A stretch of DNA of 43,098 bases from a virus, in IMG/VR virus record IMGVR_UViG_3300046009_006583, positions 1 through 43,098 of that record; one strand, given 5' to 3'. This document shows positions 15,993-22,728 of this stretch, one piece after another (positions within the stretch are counted from its first letter, which is position 1; each line of letters opens with the position of its first letter). Position numbers and translations under genes: made by a program. Below the pieces are notes generated by a model, which worked only from the letters and a program-made list of their open reading frames with translations, was not told the origin of the DNA and searched no databases.

Positions 15993-16292
15993 CTATGCCG
16001 GCCTCAGATTCGGGATGAGCCGGTAACGGTGCAGCCCTGCCCCGTCGTACTCCCGGTCGACACGGTGCCCACCGAAGCGGGCCTTCCTGAGATGGCGAAG
16101 CTGGGCGCTGACGCTGGCCTGCGGGTCGCCCGTCGCTCGAGCGATCTCGTCGAGGGTCCGCCACTCGCCGTCGCGCATCAGGCGGTAGACGCGCTCGATC
16201 TGGCCCGAGAGGCGGGCGTCGTCGCGTTCGGGGACGTAGGCCGGGCCGTCGAAGCGGTGCGGCCGATATGAATCGAGACTGAGCTGTGTCAT
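15993..16292 (-). CDS. Winged-helix protein, 99 aa
   Basis: The ATG at 16292 has GAGGGGGTGAG directly upstream. Residues about 30-90 form a winged helix: QIERVYRLMRDGEWRTLDEI, then a recognition helix (PQASVSAQLRHLRKARFGG), then a wing ending YRLIPNL. Such small proteins are common at the start of phage replication clusters and may bind DNA or regulate it. This is the first gene after the terminator at 16386-16422, so it probably has its own promoter in the 90-base gap upstream, though I could not pick one out. Confidence 0.65.
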   Translation of the reverse strand: MTQLSLDSYRPHRFDGPAYVPERDDARLSGQIERVYRLMRDGEWRTLDEIARATGDPQASVSAQLRHLRKARFGGHRVDREYDGAGLHRYRLIPNLRPA

Positions 16293-16385
16293 CTCACCCC
16301 CTCGAATGAGTTGCCCGGACTTTTCGGGGCCGCGCGCCGGGCCTGCGCGACTCAGCGATCCACGACCGCTCCCCTGCCCCCCGCC

Positions 16386-16422
16386 AAAAAAGCAAAACCC
16401 GTCAAGGGGCTAGCCTGACGGG
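16386..16422 (-). terminator. Intrinsic terminator for the leftward XRE regulator
   Basis: CCCGTCA (16398-16404) pairs perfectly with TGACGGG (16416-16422) around an 11-base loop. On the minus strand the stem is followed by TTTTGCTTTTTT (16397-16386). This is the strongest intrinsic terminator in the window. A run of 13 A at 16430-16442 (T on the minus strand) lies between the end of the regulator gene and the hairpin. It separates regulator transcription from the replication cluster. Confidence 0.8.
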
Positions 16423-16477
16423 CAGTCTCAAAAAAAAAAAAACCGGCTTCTGCACCTCGTCAGAAAGTGTGCAAGCA

Positions 16478-16756
16478 TCATCTCGCTGCACCCTGCTTCC
16501 GTGGAGTTCGTCGCTTGGATGTGGGTACGTCGGGCTGCCTCAGTAGATCCTCGAGCGTGATGCCCGCGCCTCTGAATTCCTTCCGGTACGCATTCCACAG
16601 CCTCATCGCCGCGCGATGCCCGATCGGGTTCACGTCTGATTCGAGCTGGCAGAGATACGCCGAGTTGATCCCGGCCTCAGCCGCCATCTCGCCCTGCGTG
16701 AGCCCCAGCGTCTCGCGGAATCGTCGGAGCAGGATGTATCCGGGTTCTTTGTCCAT
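16478..16756 (-). CDS. XRE-family helix-turn-helix regulator, 92 aa
   Basis: I chose the ATG at 16756 (MDKEPGYI); a longer form from 16795 lacks a good ribosome site. The XRE domain spans about residues 9-60: LRRFRETLGLTQGEMAAEAG, then INSAYLCQLESDVNPIG. The basic tail is SKRRTPRKQG. It diverges from the XRE gene at 16840, as in cI/cro-type switches, and a terminator follows it. The half-site CCTAAA lies 13 bases upstream of its start codon. It is likely one of the two switch regulators; which one holds lysogeny cannot be decided here. Confidence 0.72.
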   Translation of the reverse strand: MDKEPGYILLRRFRETLGLTQGEMAAEAGINSAYLCQLESDVNPIGHRAAMRLWNAYRKEFRGAGITLEDLLRQPDVPTSKRRTPRKQGAAR

Positions 16757-16768
16757 GCTGAGGGACAG

Positions 16769-16807
16769 CCTAAAATACGACCGCTCGGGGCGCAAGGGGG
16801 CTTTAGG
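16769..16807. promoter_or_regulatory. Half-sites CCTAAA and TTTAGG between the divergent regulators
   Basis: CCTAAA (16769-16774) and TTTAGG (16802-16807) face each other 27 bp apart in the gap between the two XRE genes. The same two half-sites, only five bases apart, form the operator at 17324-17340. This recurrence suggests that one XRE protein binds here and at the rightward promoter. The wide spacing means each half-site may belong to a degenerate operator. Confidence 0.5.
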
Positions 16808-16831
16808 GAAAGGCTGTTGGGAGTTGCGTAT

Positions 16832-16845
16832 CGCCAGATATGGCG
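16832..16845. promoter_or_regulatory. Inverted repeat at the start of the rightward regulator
   Basis: CGCCA-GATA-TGGCG is a perfect 5-bp inverted repeat with a 4-base spacer. It covers the ATG at 16840, so a bound protein would block that start or a promoter there. TACACT at 16854-16859, eight bases before the ATG at 16867, could be a -10 element for a leaderless message, as in lambda cI. This is a weak inference. Confidence 0.35.
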
Positions 16846-17283
16846 CCGACTCTTACACTTCCGCCGATGCCCACGAATCGCTCAGTAGTTCGCCCGAACC
16901 CGAAGGTCGCAAAGCGCCTTGCCGCGCTGCTCGACTTTCACGGGATGACGAAAAGCGAGCTCGCCCGCCGGCTCGGCGTGACGCCATCGTCCGTTACGCA
17001 ATGGATTCAGGGGATCACCGCCCTGTCTGCGCCGAACGCTTTGAAGATCGCCGAGCTATTCGGAGAGGATGTGGAGTTCGTCATGGGGCGGCTTGACCGT
17101 GGATCGAGAGGGCTCGGCGCAACGACCTGGGCCACCGATACGATGCTCGGCGGCGAGCTGATGAAGAAGCTCGGCCTGCTTTCTGAAGAGGAACGGGCCG
17201 ACATCCGGGCGCTCATTGCGGCACATCTCGAGGCTAAGCCCGCGCCGCCAAACGAAAAACCGCTTCCCAAGAAAAAAATTTAA
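16840..17283 (+). CDS. XRE-family repressor-like protein, 147 aa
   Basis: The helix-turn-helix spans about residues 20-75 (KRLAALLDFHGMTKSELARR, then GVTPSSVTQWIQGITALSAP). A linker and a helical C-terminal part (LLSEEERADIRALIAAHLEA) with a Lys-rich end follow. There is no LexA-type Ser/Lys peptidase domain, so induction would not go by RecA-stimulated self-cleavage. The start may be 16840 or the ATG at 16867 (MPTNRSVV). It diverges from the XRE gene at 16756 and lies upstream of the rightward recombination and integration operon, whose promoter carries a candidate operator. Confidence 0.75.
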   Translation: MAPTLTLPPMPTNRSVVRPNPKVAKRLAALLDFHGMTKSELARRLGVTPSSVTQWIQGITALSAPNALKIAELFGEDVEFVMGRLDRGSRGLGATTWATDTMLGGELMKKLGLLSEEERADIRALIAAHLEAKPAPPNEKPLPKKKI

Positions 17284-17302
17284 GCTGGTCCTACATTTTT
17301 TG

Positions 17303-17340
17303 TTGACGTAAGCCGAGGTCTTCTTTAGGTTCCCCCTAAA
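17303..17340 (+). promoter_or_regulatory. Rightward promoter with overlapping palindromic operator
   Basis: TTGACG (17303-17308) is followed 17 bases later by TAGGTT (17326-17331), a plausible sigma-70-type promoter with a weak -10. The inverted repeat TTTAGG-TTCCC-CCTAAA (17324-17340) covers the -10 and runs into the ribosome site AAAGGAG of the gene at 17354. A repressor bound here would block the operon. The half-sites recur between the divergent XRE genes. Confidence 0.62.
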
Positions 17341-17353
17341 GGAGATTGAAGCC

Positions 17354-17923
17354 ATGTCCAGCCCCGTTCCCGCCCCGACCGAATCCCAGCCCGAGCGCTT
17401 GGTCCGCCTTTCCGAGATCCCCACCGAGTTCCGCAATCTGCGCGCTGAGATTGAGCGGTGGCGGGGCAAGTGGGCCGAGGAACTGACCCGCGCCGAATCG
17501 CTGGAGCGCGAGGTGCGCGCCGTCCGCCATGACTTGGCCGACGCCAACCTGCGCACCGAAATGGCGCAGCGCGAAGCCTCCACCTACCTGATGAAGATCG
17601 GCACCGCTGCGGGCGAGAACCTGAAGCGCATGGACGCCCTGCGCGATGCGCACAGGCGCGACACGGCTGAGCTGCACCGCCGAATCGCCGTCCTCGTCGA
17701 GTGGATCAATCACGGCCTCGAACACGCTGGCGAGACGGTCAACGACGAGCACGTTCGCGAGCTGGTCGAGTCGGCCGGCGTCGAGTGCGGCGAGTGTGAC
17801 GGCTCGGGCACGGTGCGAGACGAGGAGATGATCGGCGATCCCGGCTCATGGACCGGCTACCGGACGAAGGACGTGTGGGACGACTGCTCGGTGTGCCTCG
17901 GCGTCGGGAAGCTGCTCCGATGA
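17354..17923 (+). CDS. Coiled-coil protein with DnaJ-type zinc-binding repeats, 189 aa
   Basis: The ATG has a strong AAGGAG site. Residues about 20-120 are a long charged coiled coil (LRAEIERWRGKWAEELTRAE and on). The C-terminus has two C-x2-C-x-G-x-G motifs (CGECDGSGTV and CSVCLGVGKL), the type that binds zinc in DnaJ and in several small phage proteins. It is the first gene of the repressible rightward operon. Its role is unknown; the zinc repeats suggest protein or nucleic-acid binding. Confidence 0.62.
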   Translation: MSSPVPAPTESQPERLVRLSEIPTEFRNLRAEIERWRGKWAEELTRAESLEREVRAVRHDLADANLRTEMAQREASTYLMKIGTAAGENLKRMDALRDAHRRDTAELHRRIAVLVEWINHGLEHAGETVNDEHVRELVESAGVECGECDGSGTVRDEEMIGDPGSWTGYRTKDVWDDCSVCLGVGKLLR

Positions 17924-18042
17924 AGCCGTACATCTGCGCCGTCTGCGACGAAATGCGCGATGCGCTCGACAGCCCTCCGACGCGACGCGAGTGCGACCAC
18001 GAGCTGGTGTGCGAGGAGTGCGGCGAGGGGGGCGAGCAGTGA
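17920..18042 (+). CDS. Zinc-finger-like micro-protein, 40 aa
   Basis: The ATG overlaps the previous stop (ATGA). The 40 residues contain C-x2-C (ICAVCDEM) and a second C-x2-C (VCEECGEG), with RRECDHE between them: enough ligands for one zinc ribbon. It is coupled to the genes on both sides (ATGA, GTGA). Tiny zinc proteins at this place in early operons are often regulators or host-factor binders, but nothing here says which. Confidence 0.5.
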   Translation: MKPYICAVCDEMRDALDSPPTRRECDHELVCEECGEGGEQ

Positions 18043-18248
18043 GCGCCATGTATCGGGACCGCGCGTATTGCCTGCGATCGAGCGATGACTCGATTGTGCT
18101 TGGCCGGCTCTCGTGCGCCAACACCGCTTGCGATCGGTACGTCTCCAAGACCGTCCGGCGCCTCGCTGAGCAGGCCAAGCTGCCCATCGGTTGGGCGGAT
18201 CTGCAAACCAGCAAGTGCGGCTACCAGCCGCGGGAGGGTCAATCGTGA
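18039..18248 (+). CDS. Small Cys-containing protein, 69 aa
   Basis: The GTG at 18039 overlaps the previous stop (GTGA); an ATG at 18048 with a GAGGGG site upstream is equally possible. The sequence has spaced Cys (YCLRSSD, LSCANTACDRYV, SKCGYQP) and a basic helix (KTVRRLAEQAKLP). A zinc site formed by the Cys residues is likely. I recognise no family. It lies in the early operon between two other tiny genes. Confidence 0.5.
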   Translation: MSAMYRDRAYCLRSSDDSIVLGRLSCANTACDRYVSKTVRRLAEQAKLPIGWADLQTSKCGYQPREGQS

Positions 18249-18625
18249 ACGCTCTCATCGGAATGAACGGCCTCGGAGTCGTCTCGATCGTAATCGGCGG
18301 TGCGGTGCTCGGCTTCTCGGTCCTCGCCGCATTCGGCGCCGGCTTGGGGATGATCCTCAACGGCCAGATCCGCCGCGAGCAGGAAGAGCGCGAGAGTGAA
18401 GCCGTCGCCGAGGCGATCATGCGGCGCCAGTACCAAGCGAAGCCGCCGCCGCGACCGATCGAGCACGTCCGGCCGATGTCGCACGCGAGGCGCCTCGAGC
18501 TCGACCTCGACACGATGACGAAGGACGACATCCGCCGCGCCATCGACAGTTTTTCGGAGCCGGGAGTTCCGGCACCGATGCCCGCCACGCTTGACCGATT
18601 GGGTGGAAGCGAGGCGCATCCGTAA
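18245..18625 (+). CDS. Membrane-anchored small protein, 126 aa
   Basis: The GTG at 18245 overlaps the previous stop (GTGA). Residues about 4-40 are a single hydrophobic segment (GLGVVSIVIGGAVLGFSVL and on). A charged cytoplasmic tail follows, with RREQEERESEAVAEAI, then Pro-rich PPPRPIEH, then a helix. One-TM early proteins of this kind may act in superinfection exclusion or as membrane recruiters; neither is shown. An ATG at 18263 is an alternative start. Confidence 0.5.
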   Translation: MNALIGMNGLGVVSIVIGGAVLGFSVLAAFGAGLGMILNGQIRREQEERESEAVAEAIMRRQYQAKPPPRPIEHVRPMSHARRLELDLDTMTKDDIRRAIDSFSEPGVPAPMPATLDRLGGSEAHP

Positions 18626-18713
18626 GCGCAGGGTAGTAGCTGCGTGGATGGCCGGCGGCGTCACCAAGGGGGCGGCGCTGCCGGCTGGATGGATCACAAC
18701 GAAGGAGAGTGCC

Positions 18714-19523
18714 ATGTCCATTTTGAGTCAAGTGCAGACCGGAAGGAAGATCGGGCCGCCCCGGGCGGTCATCTACGGAGAGCCCAAGTCGGGCAAAACC
18801 TCGCTCATCGCGAGCATCCCGAACCTCATCATGATCCCGCTCGAGGACGGCCAGGGGACGCTCGACTACGCGCGCACCCCGCAGCCGACCGACTACGAGA
18901 CCCTGATCGAGACGCTGCGCGAGCTGGCGACGAGCGAGCACCCCTACAAGGCGGTCGGCATCGACGGTCTCACGGGGGTCGAGGAGCTGATCCGCGCGAA
19001 GGTCGTGCGGGATGAGTTCGAGGGGAAGCTCGACAAGTTCATGGCCTACCACAAGGGCTTCACGTTCTGCGCGTCGGTCTGGGTCGAGTTCTGCCGGGAA
19101 CTCGACGCGGTACGGCGCCGAGGGGTCGCGATCTGGTGCGCGGCCCACTCGAAGCTGGAGACGGTCGACGACGTGTCGGCCGGGTCCTACTCGCGGATGT
19201 CGCCCTCGCTCCACAAAGACGCGCTGGCGGTCGTGACGAAGTGGTCCGACATCATCGGCTACATCGACCTCGAACGGAAGGCGATCGACAAGGGCTCGAA
19301 GGATGCGGCGCGCACGACGCGCACCGCGTACGCGACGGGCACTCGAAAGCTGATCGTCGAGGACACGGGCAGCCACATGGCGGGCAATCGGTACGGGCTC
19401 GACAGCCCGATCGAGTTGCCGCTCGACAATCCCTATGGACCGCTGCGCGCTGCGCTGCGAGCCGCGGTGGCGCCGAAGGTCGCCGCCGAAGAACCGACCG
19501 AGACGAATGAGGAGGCTGCGTAA
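18714..19523 (+). CDS. Sak4-like RecA-fold recombination ATPase, 269 aa
   Basis: The ATG at 18714 has AAGGAG upstream. A Walker A (GEPKSGKTS, residues 22-30) is followed by acidic turn LEDGQGTLDYA and a Walker B-like KAVGIDGLTGVEEL (about 79-92). Later come a helix with FCRELDAVRRRGVAIWCAAH and a sensor-like region. This is the layout of the phage AAA/RecA-like annealing proteins of the Sak4 type, which pair with a single-strand-binding protein in phage recombination. The next gene, coupled by TAATG, encodes such a protein. The hairpin around 18651-18684 (GCCGGCGGCG facing CGCTGCCGGC) lies in the leader. Confidence 0.75.
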   Translation: MSILSQVQTGRKIGPPRAVIYGEPKSGKTSLIASIPNLIMIPLEDGQGTLDYARTPQPTDYETLIETLRELATSEHPYKAVGIDGLTGVEELIRAKVVRDEFEGKLDKFMAYHKGFTFCASVWVEFCRELDAVRRRGVAIWCAAHSKLETVDDVSAGSYSRMSPSLHKDALAVVTKWSDIIGYIDLERKAIDKGSKDAARTTRTAYATGTRKLIVEDTGSHMAGNRYGLDSPIELPLDNPYGPLRAALRAAVAPKVAAEEPTETNEEAA

Positions 19524-20077
19524 TGGCGTATCTGGGCGACGTGGGAAACCTGAGCAACGTGACCGAGGAAGAAGTGGAACGAGCAGGACGCGGAGCGCGC
19601 AAGATGATCGAGCCCGGGTGGTATCGCTGCGCGCTCGTCGAGGACGAGGCGAAGCCGTACTCCTGGGGCACGGGCCTCTCGATGCAGTTCCAGATCATCG
19701 AGGGCGAGTACGAGAACCAGCGCGTGTTCGACTTCCTGTGCGTGAGTCACGCGCAGAGCGAGCAGGCCGAGCAGATCGCACGGGCGAAGCTCAAGGCGCT
19801 GGCAATCGCCGCGGGGGCGAAGAACCCGGACGACATGACCGATACGTCGGTCCTCTACGGGAAGCCCGTGATGATCGAGGTCTACCGCGACAAGCAGAAG
19901 GACCCGAAGTACGCGGACGAGGACGGCTGCAAGGCGAAGCCGGGCGCGTTCAAGAGCGTGGCGGAATGGAGGGCCGAGCAGGGCCACGGGACCCCGCCGC
20001 CGGCAAAGCCGAAGTCCGCACCGAAGCCGAACATGCGGGCCGAGATCCAGCCCGACGACGACACGATTCCGTTTTAG
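19523..20077 (+). CDS. DUF669-like single-stranded DNA-binding protein, 184 aa
   Basis: The ATG overlaps the stop of the Sak4-like gene (TAATG). The body is beta-rich (WYRCALVEDEAKPYSWGTGL, MQFQIIEGEYENQRVFDFL, then MIEVYRDKQKDPKY), the pattern of DUF669 proteins. It ends in a Pro/Lys linker and an acidic tip, DDDTIPF, like the protein-recruiting tails of SSB proteins. The partner is the Sak4-like ATPase next door; together they should anneal or exchange strands during recombination. Confidence comes from tail, fold pattern and neighbour. Confidence 0.75.
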   Translation: MAYLGDVGNLSNVTEEEVERAGRGARKMIEPGWYRCALVEDEAKPYSWGTGLSMQFQIIEGEYENQRVFDFLCVSHAQSEQAEQIARAKLKALAIAAGAKNPDDMTDTSVLYGKPVMIEVYRDKQKDPKYADEDGCKAKPGAFKSVAEWRAEQGHGTPPPAKPKSAPKPNMRAEIQPDDDTIPF

Positions 20078-20137
20078 CGACCCGGCTCCTCACGGGTGGC
20101 CGGGTCCGGGTCGTTCCTTCAGGGCTCCCGGCCACCC
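20078..20137 (+). promoter_or_regulatory. Structured RNA element with pseudoknot (A-B-A'-B') topology, copy 1
   Basis: Two perfect inverted repeats interlock: CGACCCGG (20078-20085) with CCGGGTCG (20106-20113), and GGGTGGCCGGG (20094-20104) with CCCGGCCACCC (20127-20137). The arm order A-B-A'-B' means the stems are either mutually exclusive or form an H-type pseudoknot. It fills the gap between the SSB-like gene and the nuclease gene. After the last arm comes ATTCCTTCC; there is no long U-run. A second element of the same order lies after the nuclease gene. Confidence 0.6.
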
Positions 20138-20156
20138 ATTCCTTCCGAGGTTCATC

Positions 20157-20906
20157 ATGGCTCTGATCCCGAAGCTGACACGAAGACACAGCGAGATCGA
20201 GAAGAAGATCCACGCGGCGCTTGAGGAAGAGCGCGCGAAGCACGCGGACTCGGCGTTCACCGTCCGGCTCTCGTCGATTGGGAAGTGCCAGCGCGAGCTG
20301 TGGGCGATTCGGACTGGTGTGCCGGACGAGAGGCCGCCGGAAGGTCGGGCGCTGATGACGTTCGACATCGGGAGCTATCTCGAGGGCGCCGTCATCGACT
20401 GGCTCACGGCTGCCGGGTACGAGGTCAGGACGCGGCGCGAAGATGGGACGCAGTTCGAGGTCGAGATGCCGGAGCGTGTCGGCATCGGGCACCTCGACGG
20501 GATGATCCGGTGGGGTCGGCCGAGCGACGGCGAATGGCGGCTGCTGGAGATCAAGACCGCGAAGGCGAAGAAGTTTGGGGAGCTGGTCGAGGCGGGATCG
20601 TATCGCGACTGGAACCCGGGCTACTACGACCAGATCCAGGCGTATATGGGCGCGAGTAACGACACGCTCCGCGACTGCCTCGCGATCGTGCTCAACAAGG
20701 ACACGTCCGAGCTGTGGTGCGAGATGGTTCGGTTCGATCCCGAGCGGTACGCCGAGCTTGAAGCCAAGGCGCGACTCGTGGTCGAGTCGGACGAGATCGT
20801 GCCGAGGCCGAAGGAAGCGAAGAGCCAATATTGCGCGCATTGCAAGTGGTGTTCGCGCAATGCGTGGTGCTGGTCCGCGGTGGCCGGCGTGGAGTTTGAT
20901 GATTGA
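20157..20906 (+). CDS. Cas4/RecB-like PD-(D/E)XK exonuclease, 249 aa
   Basis: The catalytic core reads GIGHLDGMIRW, then WRLLEIKTAKAKK, where the Asp and the Glu-x-Lys form the PD-(D/E)XK site, and later DQIQAYM, the QxxxY motif of RecB-type nucleases. One Cys (SIGKCQRELW) plus three or four near the end (YCAHCKWCSRNAWC) could hold a 4Fe-4S cluster, as in Cas4 and AddB. The protein would resect ends for the Sak4-like/SSB-like pair upstream. GAGG precedes the ATG. It lies between two structured RNA elements. Confidence 0.78.
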   Translation: MALIPKLTRRHSEIEKKIHAALEEERAKHADSAFTVRLSSIGKCQRELWAIRTGVPDERPPEGRALMTFDIGSYLEGAVIDWLTAAGYEVRTRREDGTQFEVEMPERVGIGHLDGMIRWGRPSDGEWRLLEIKTAKAKKFGELVEAGSYRDWNPGYYDQIQAYMGASNDTLRDCLAIVLNKDTSELWCEMVRFDPERYAELEAKARLVVESDEIVPRPKEAKSQYCAHCKWCSRNAWCWSAVAGVEFDD

Positions 20907-20977
20907 GGAACCCTCCCGGGCTCCTTCCTGGGATAGCGGCGGGTTCCAGACCCAAGACTGCGCGTGGCCCGGGAGGG
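20907..20977 (+). promoter_or_regulatory. Structured RNA element with A-B-A'-B' topology, copy 2
   Basis: GGAACCC (20907-20913) pairs with GGGTTCC (20941-20947), and CCCTCCCGGGC (20911-20921) pairs with GCCCGGGAGGG (20967-20977). The first arms share three bases, so the two stems compete or form a tight pseudoknot. The order of arms and the following CATCCTTC resemble the element at 20078-20137. The two copies flank the Cas4-like gene, right after one stop codon in each case. Confidence 0.58.
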
Positions 20978-21021
20978 GCATCCTTCGCGCGTAGTCGTCC
21001 GCCGCACTTGAGGAGAAAAGC

Positions 21022-21198
21022 ATGTCGAGAGATATCGCACGGATCGTATTTACGGCTGCGGACGAATGCACGATGGTCGTGGAAACCACCGAGTCACAGT
21101 TCAGATTCTCGGTGTCCGAAGAGGGCGATCCGATCTGGATTGACTACGACGACGTTCCGCAGCTCGTTGCATTCCTGCTCGCGATGAAAGGTGAGTGA
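21022..21198 (+). CDS. Small acidic protein, 58 aa
   Basis: The ATG at 21022 has AGGAG nine bases upstream. The product (MSRDIARIVFTAADEC, then MVVETTESQFRFSVSEEG, then VPQLVAFLLAMKGE) is predicted as beta strands plus one C-terminal helix. Its layout matches the 60-residue protein at 14003-14185. Its stop overlaps the next start (TGATG). Function unknown. Confidence 0.55.
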   Translation: MSRDIARIVFTAADECTMVVETTESQFRFSVSEEGDPIWIDYDDVPQLVAFLLAMKGE

Positions 21199-21842
21199 TG
21201 GACATCGAGATTCCCGACAACGAGGATGCGGCGTGCGTGTTGGATGTGCTGTGCAGCACGCTTGCGCGGCAGGGCCAGTATGCCGGCGCTGAGGGTTGCA
21301 TTCTCGCCGCTCGCCGCCTCCGCGCCGACGCCGAAGAGATTGCACGACTCGAAGCCCGCATCGCCGAAGCCGAGACGACGATCGGCGCGCTGAAGCACCT
21401 GATCGGGGAGCAGACGGACCAGCTCGCCGCGAGCGAGGCGAAGTGCGCGGCCATGCTGTCTCGCGAGGAGGAATACTGCAAAAAGCGGTGTTTCGGGCAC
21501 GGAGATCAAGACGTTACGAATTGGGTGACTGAAGCCGCCTATCTGAAAATCGAATCCCAGCTCGCCGCGAGCGAGGCGAAGTGCAAGGAGCTACGCGAAT
21601 CAGCGAAGCGTGCATTCGAGGAACAGCATGATCGGACGAATGAGTGCCTGAAAGAACGCGCCGCCCGCGCAGAGGCGGAGCGGTTGGCGGTTTGGGCAAT
21701 CGAATTCGACGCATGGCATTCATCCGCGACAAACCGACTTCACTTCGGCACAGGGCCGAGTTCAGGATCAAATGTTCCGTGCGATGGCACGCCCGCCGGC
21801 ATTCTCGCCGCGCTGCGGCAGGCTGAGGAGGCGACGCGATGA
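21198..21842 (+). CDS. Coiled-coil protein with internal repeat, 214 aa
   Basis: The ATG overlaps the previous stop (TGATG). Residues about 40-160 are coiled coil (EIARLEARIAEAETTIGALK and on) and contain QLAASEAKC twice, encoded by 28-bp identical DNA copies 138 bp apart, in frame. The C-terminus ILAALRQAEEATR is echoed in the next gene (LAALRQAEAKGDE). This type of accessory coiled-coil protein is common in phage early operons. No enzymatic motif is present. Confidence 0.55.
   Translation: MDIEIPDNEDAACVLDVLCSTLARQGQYAGAEGCILAARRLRADAEEIARLEARIAEAETTIGALKHLIGEQTDQLAASEAKCAAMLSREEEYCKKRCFGHGDQDVTNWVTEAAYLKIESQLAASEAKCKELRESAKRAFEEQHDRTNECLKERAARAEAERLAVWAIEFDAWHSSATNRLHFGTGPSSGSNVPCDGTPAGILAALRQAEEATR
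21419..21584 (+). repeat. 28-bp direct repeat inside the coiled-coil gene
   Basis: Identical 28-bp copies lie at 21419-21446 and 21557-21584; both encode QLAASEAKC in the same frame, 46 codons apart. Recombination between them would delete exactly 46 codons without a frameshift, so the coiled coil could vary in length. Confidence 0.8.
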
Positions 21843-22267
21843 CGGATCAAGACGTGCTGGAGAGGGCGCGGAACCACGCTCACGAATTCAACAACTTTGA
21901 TCGCGCCGTGAGGGAGTACCACCTTTCCGAGGCCCACCTGATTGCGGCGCTCGCCGCTGAGGTTCGCGATCTGCGCGAGCGAAAGGACGCTGCCTACCTG
22001 GAGCGAAACCGCGTCGTCGCCGCGCTGGCGAAGTGCTTCCCGAGTGGTATCGCCCGAACCGCCATCGAGGGCTGGTCTGAGGACTGGCACGGGTGCGTCT
22101 ACATCGACCTGCCGACGGGGCAAGTCTCGTGGCACTTCAACGACGCGCACGCGCACCTGTTTGACGGTCTGCCTCCGTACACCGGAAAGTGGGACGGGCA
22201 CGACACGGACGAGAAGTATCGGAGGCTCGCCGCGCTGCGGCAGGCGGAGGCGAAGGGCGATGAGTGA
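21839..22267 (+). CDS. Phage early protein with a conserved aromatic C-terminal domain, 142 aa
   Basis: The ATG overlaps the previous stop (ATGA). Residues 1-70 are helical. The C-terminal domain reads WHGCVYIDLPTGQVSWHFND, then LPPYTGKWDGHDTDEKYRRL. A similar 'LPTGQVSWH ... WDGH ... KYxRL' sequence occurs in many phage accessory proteins of unknown role. The tail LAALRQAEAKGDE resembles the end of the preceding protein, so the two genes probably exchanged this module by recombination. Confidence 0.6.
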   Translation: MTDQDVLERARNHAHEFNNFDRAVREYHLSEAHLIAALAAEVRDLRERKDAAYLERNRVVAALAKCFPSGIARTAIEGWSEDWHGCVYIDLPTGQVSWHFNDAHAHLFDGLPPYTGKWDGHDTDEKYRRLAALRQAEAKGDE

Positions 22268-22292
22268 GCGCGTGGGAGAGGAGGGGTAGGGG

Positions 22293-22682
22293 ATGGCAAA
22301 GCTCTACTGGGCGACGGATCAACACGCCGAACGCTGGTCCGCGTGCGAGGACCGTGAGGACGCGATCCGTCAGGCGCGCGACTGGGGCATGGGCATCGAA
22401 GGCGACGTTCAGGTGATCTGGATCGCGCCTGTCGATGCTGAGCTGGACGACGACGATGCTTTCTGGGATGCGCTCGCCGACCACCTGCTCGTCTGGGGCG
22501 TCGAGAGTGCGGAGGAAACTCTCGTCGAAGATGGATGGCTCGACCACGAGGAGGCTTGGAAGTCGGGGGACATGCCGAAGGATCGGGATCGCATCGTCGC
22601 CCGCGCGCTGCGCGAGGTCCTTGGGCCGCGTCCCGAATGGCGCACGGTTGACACGGCGAAGGCGGAAAGGGTGGATCTGTGA
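22293..22682 (+). CDS. Unassigned acidic protein, 129 aa
   Basis: The ATG at 22293 is preceded by GGAGAGGAGGGG. The sequence is rich in Trp and acidic residues (LDDDDAFWDALADHLLVWGV, EETLVEDGWLDHEEAW) and has no Cys motif or signal. It lies directly upstream of the integrase gene. No family is recognised; an acidic DNA-mimic or host-inhibitor protein is one speculative possibility. Confidence 0.55.
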   Translation: MAKLYWATDQHAERWSACEDREDAIRQARDWGMGIEGDVQVIWIAPVDAELDDDDAFWDALADHLLVWGVESAEETLVEDGWLDHEEAWKSGDMPKDRDRIVARALREVLGPRPEWRTVDTAKAERVDL

Positions 22683-22728
22683 CTGCCCGCTCCGCCCCCT
22701 GGCGCTAGCTCTCCGGAAGGCTGACGAG

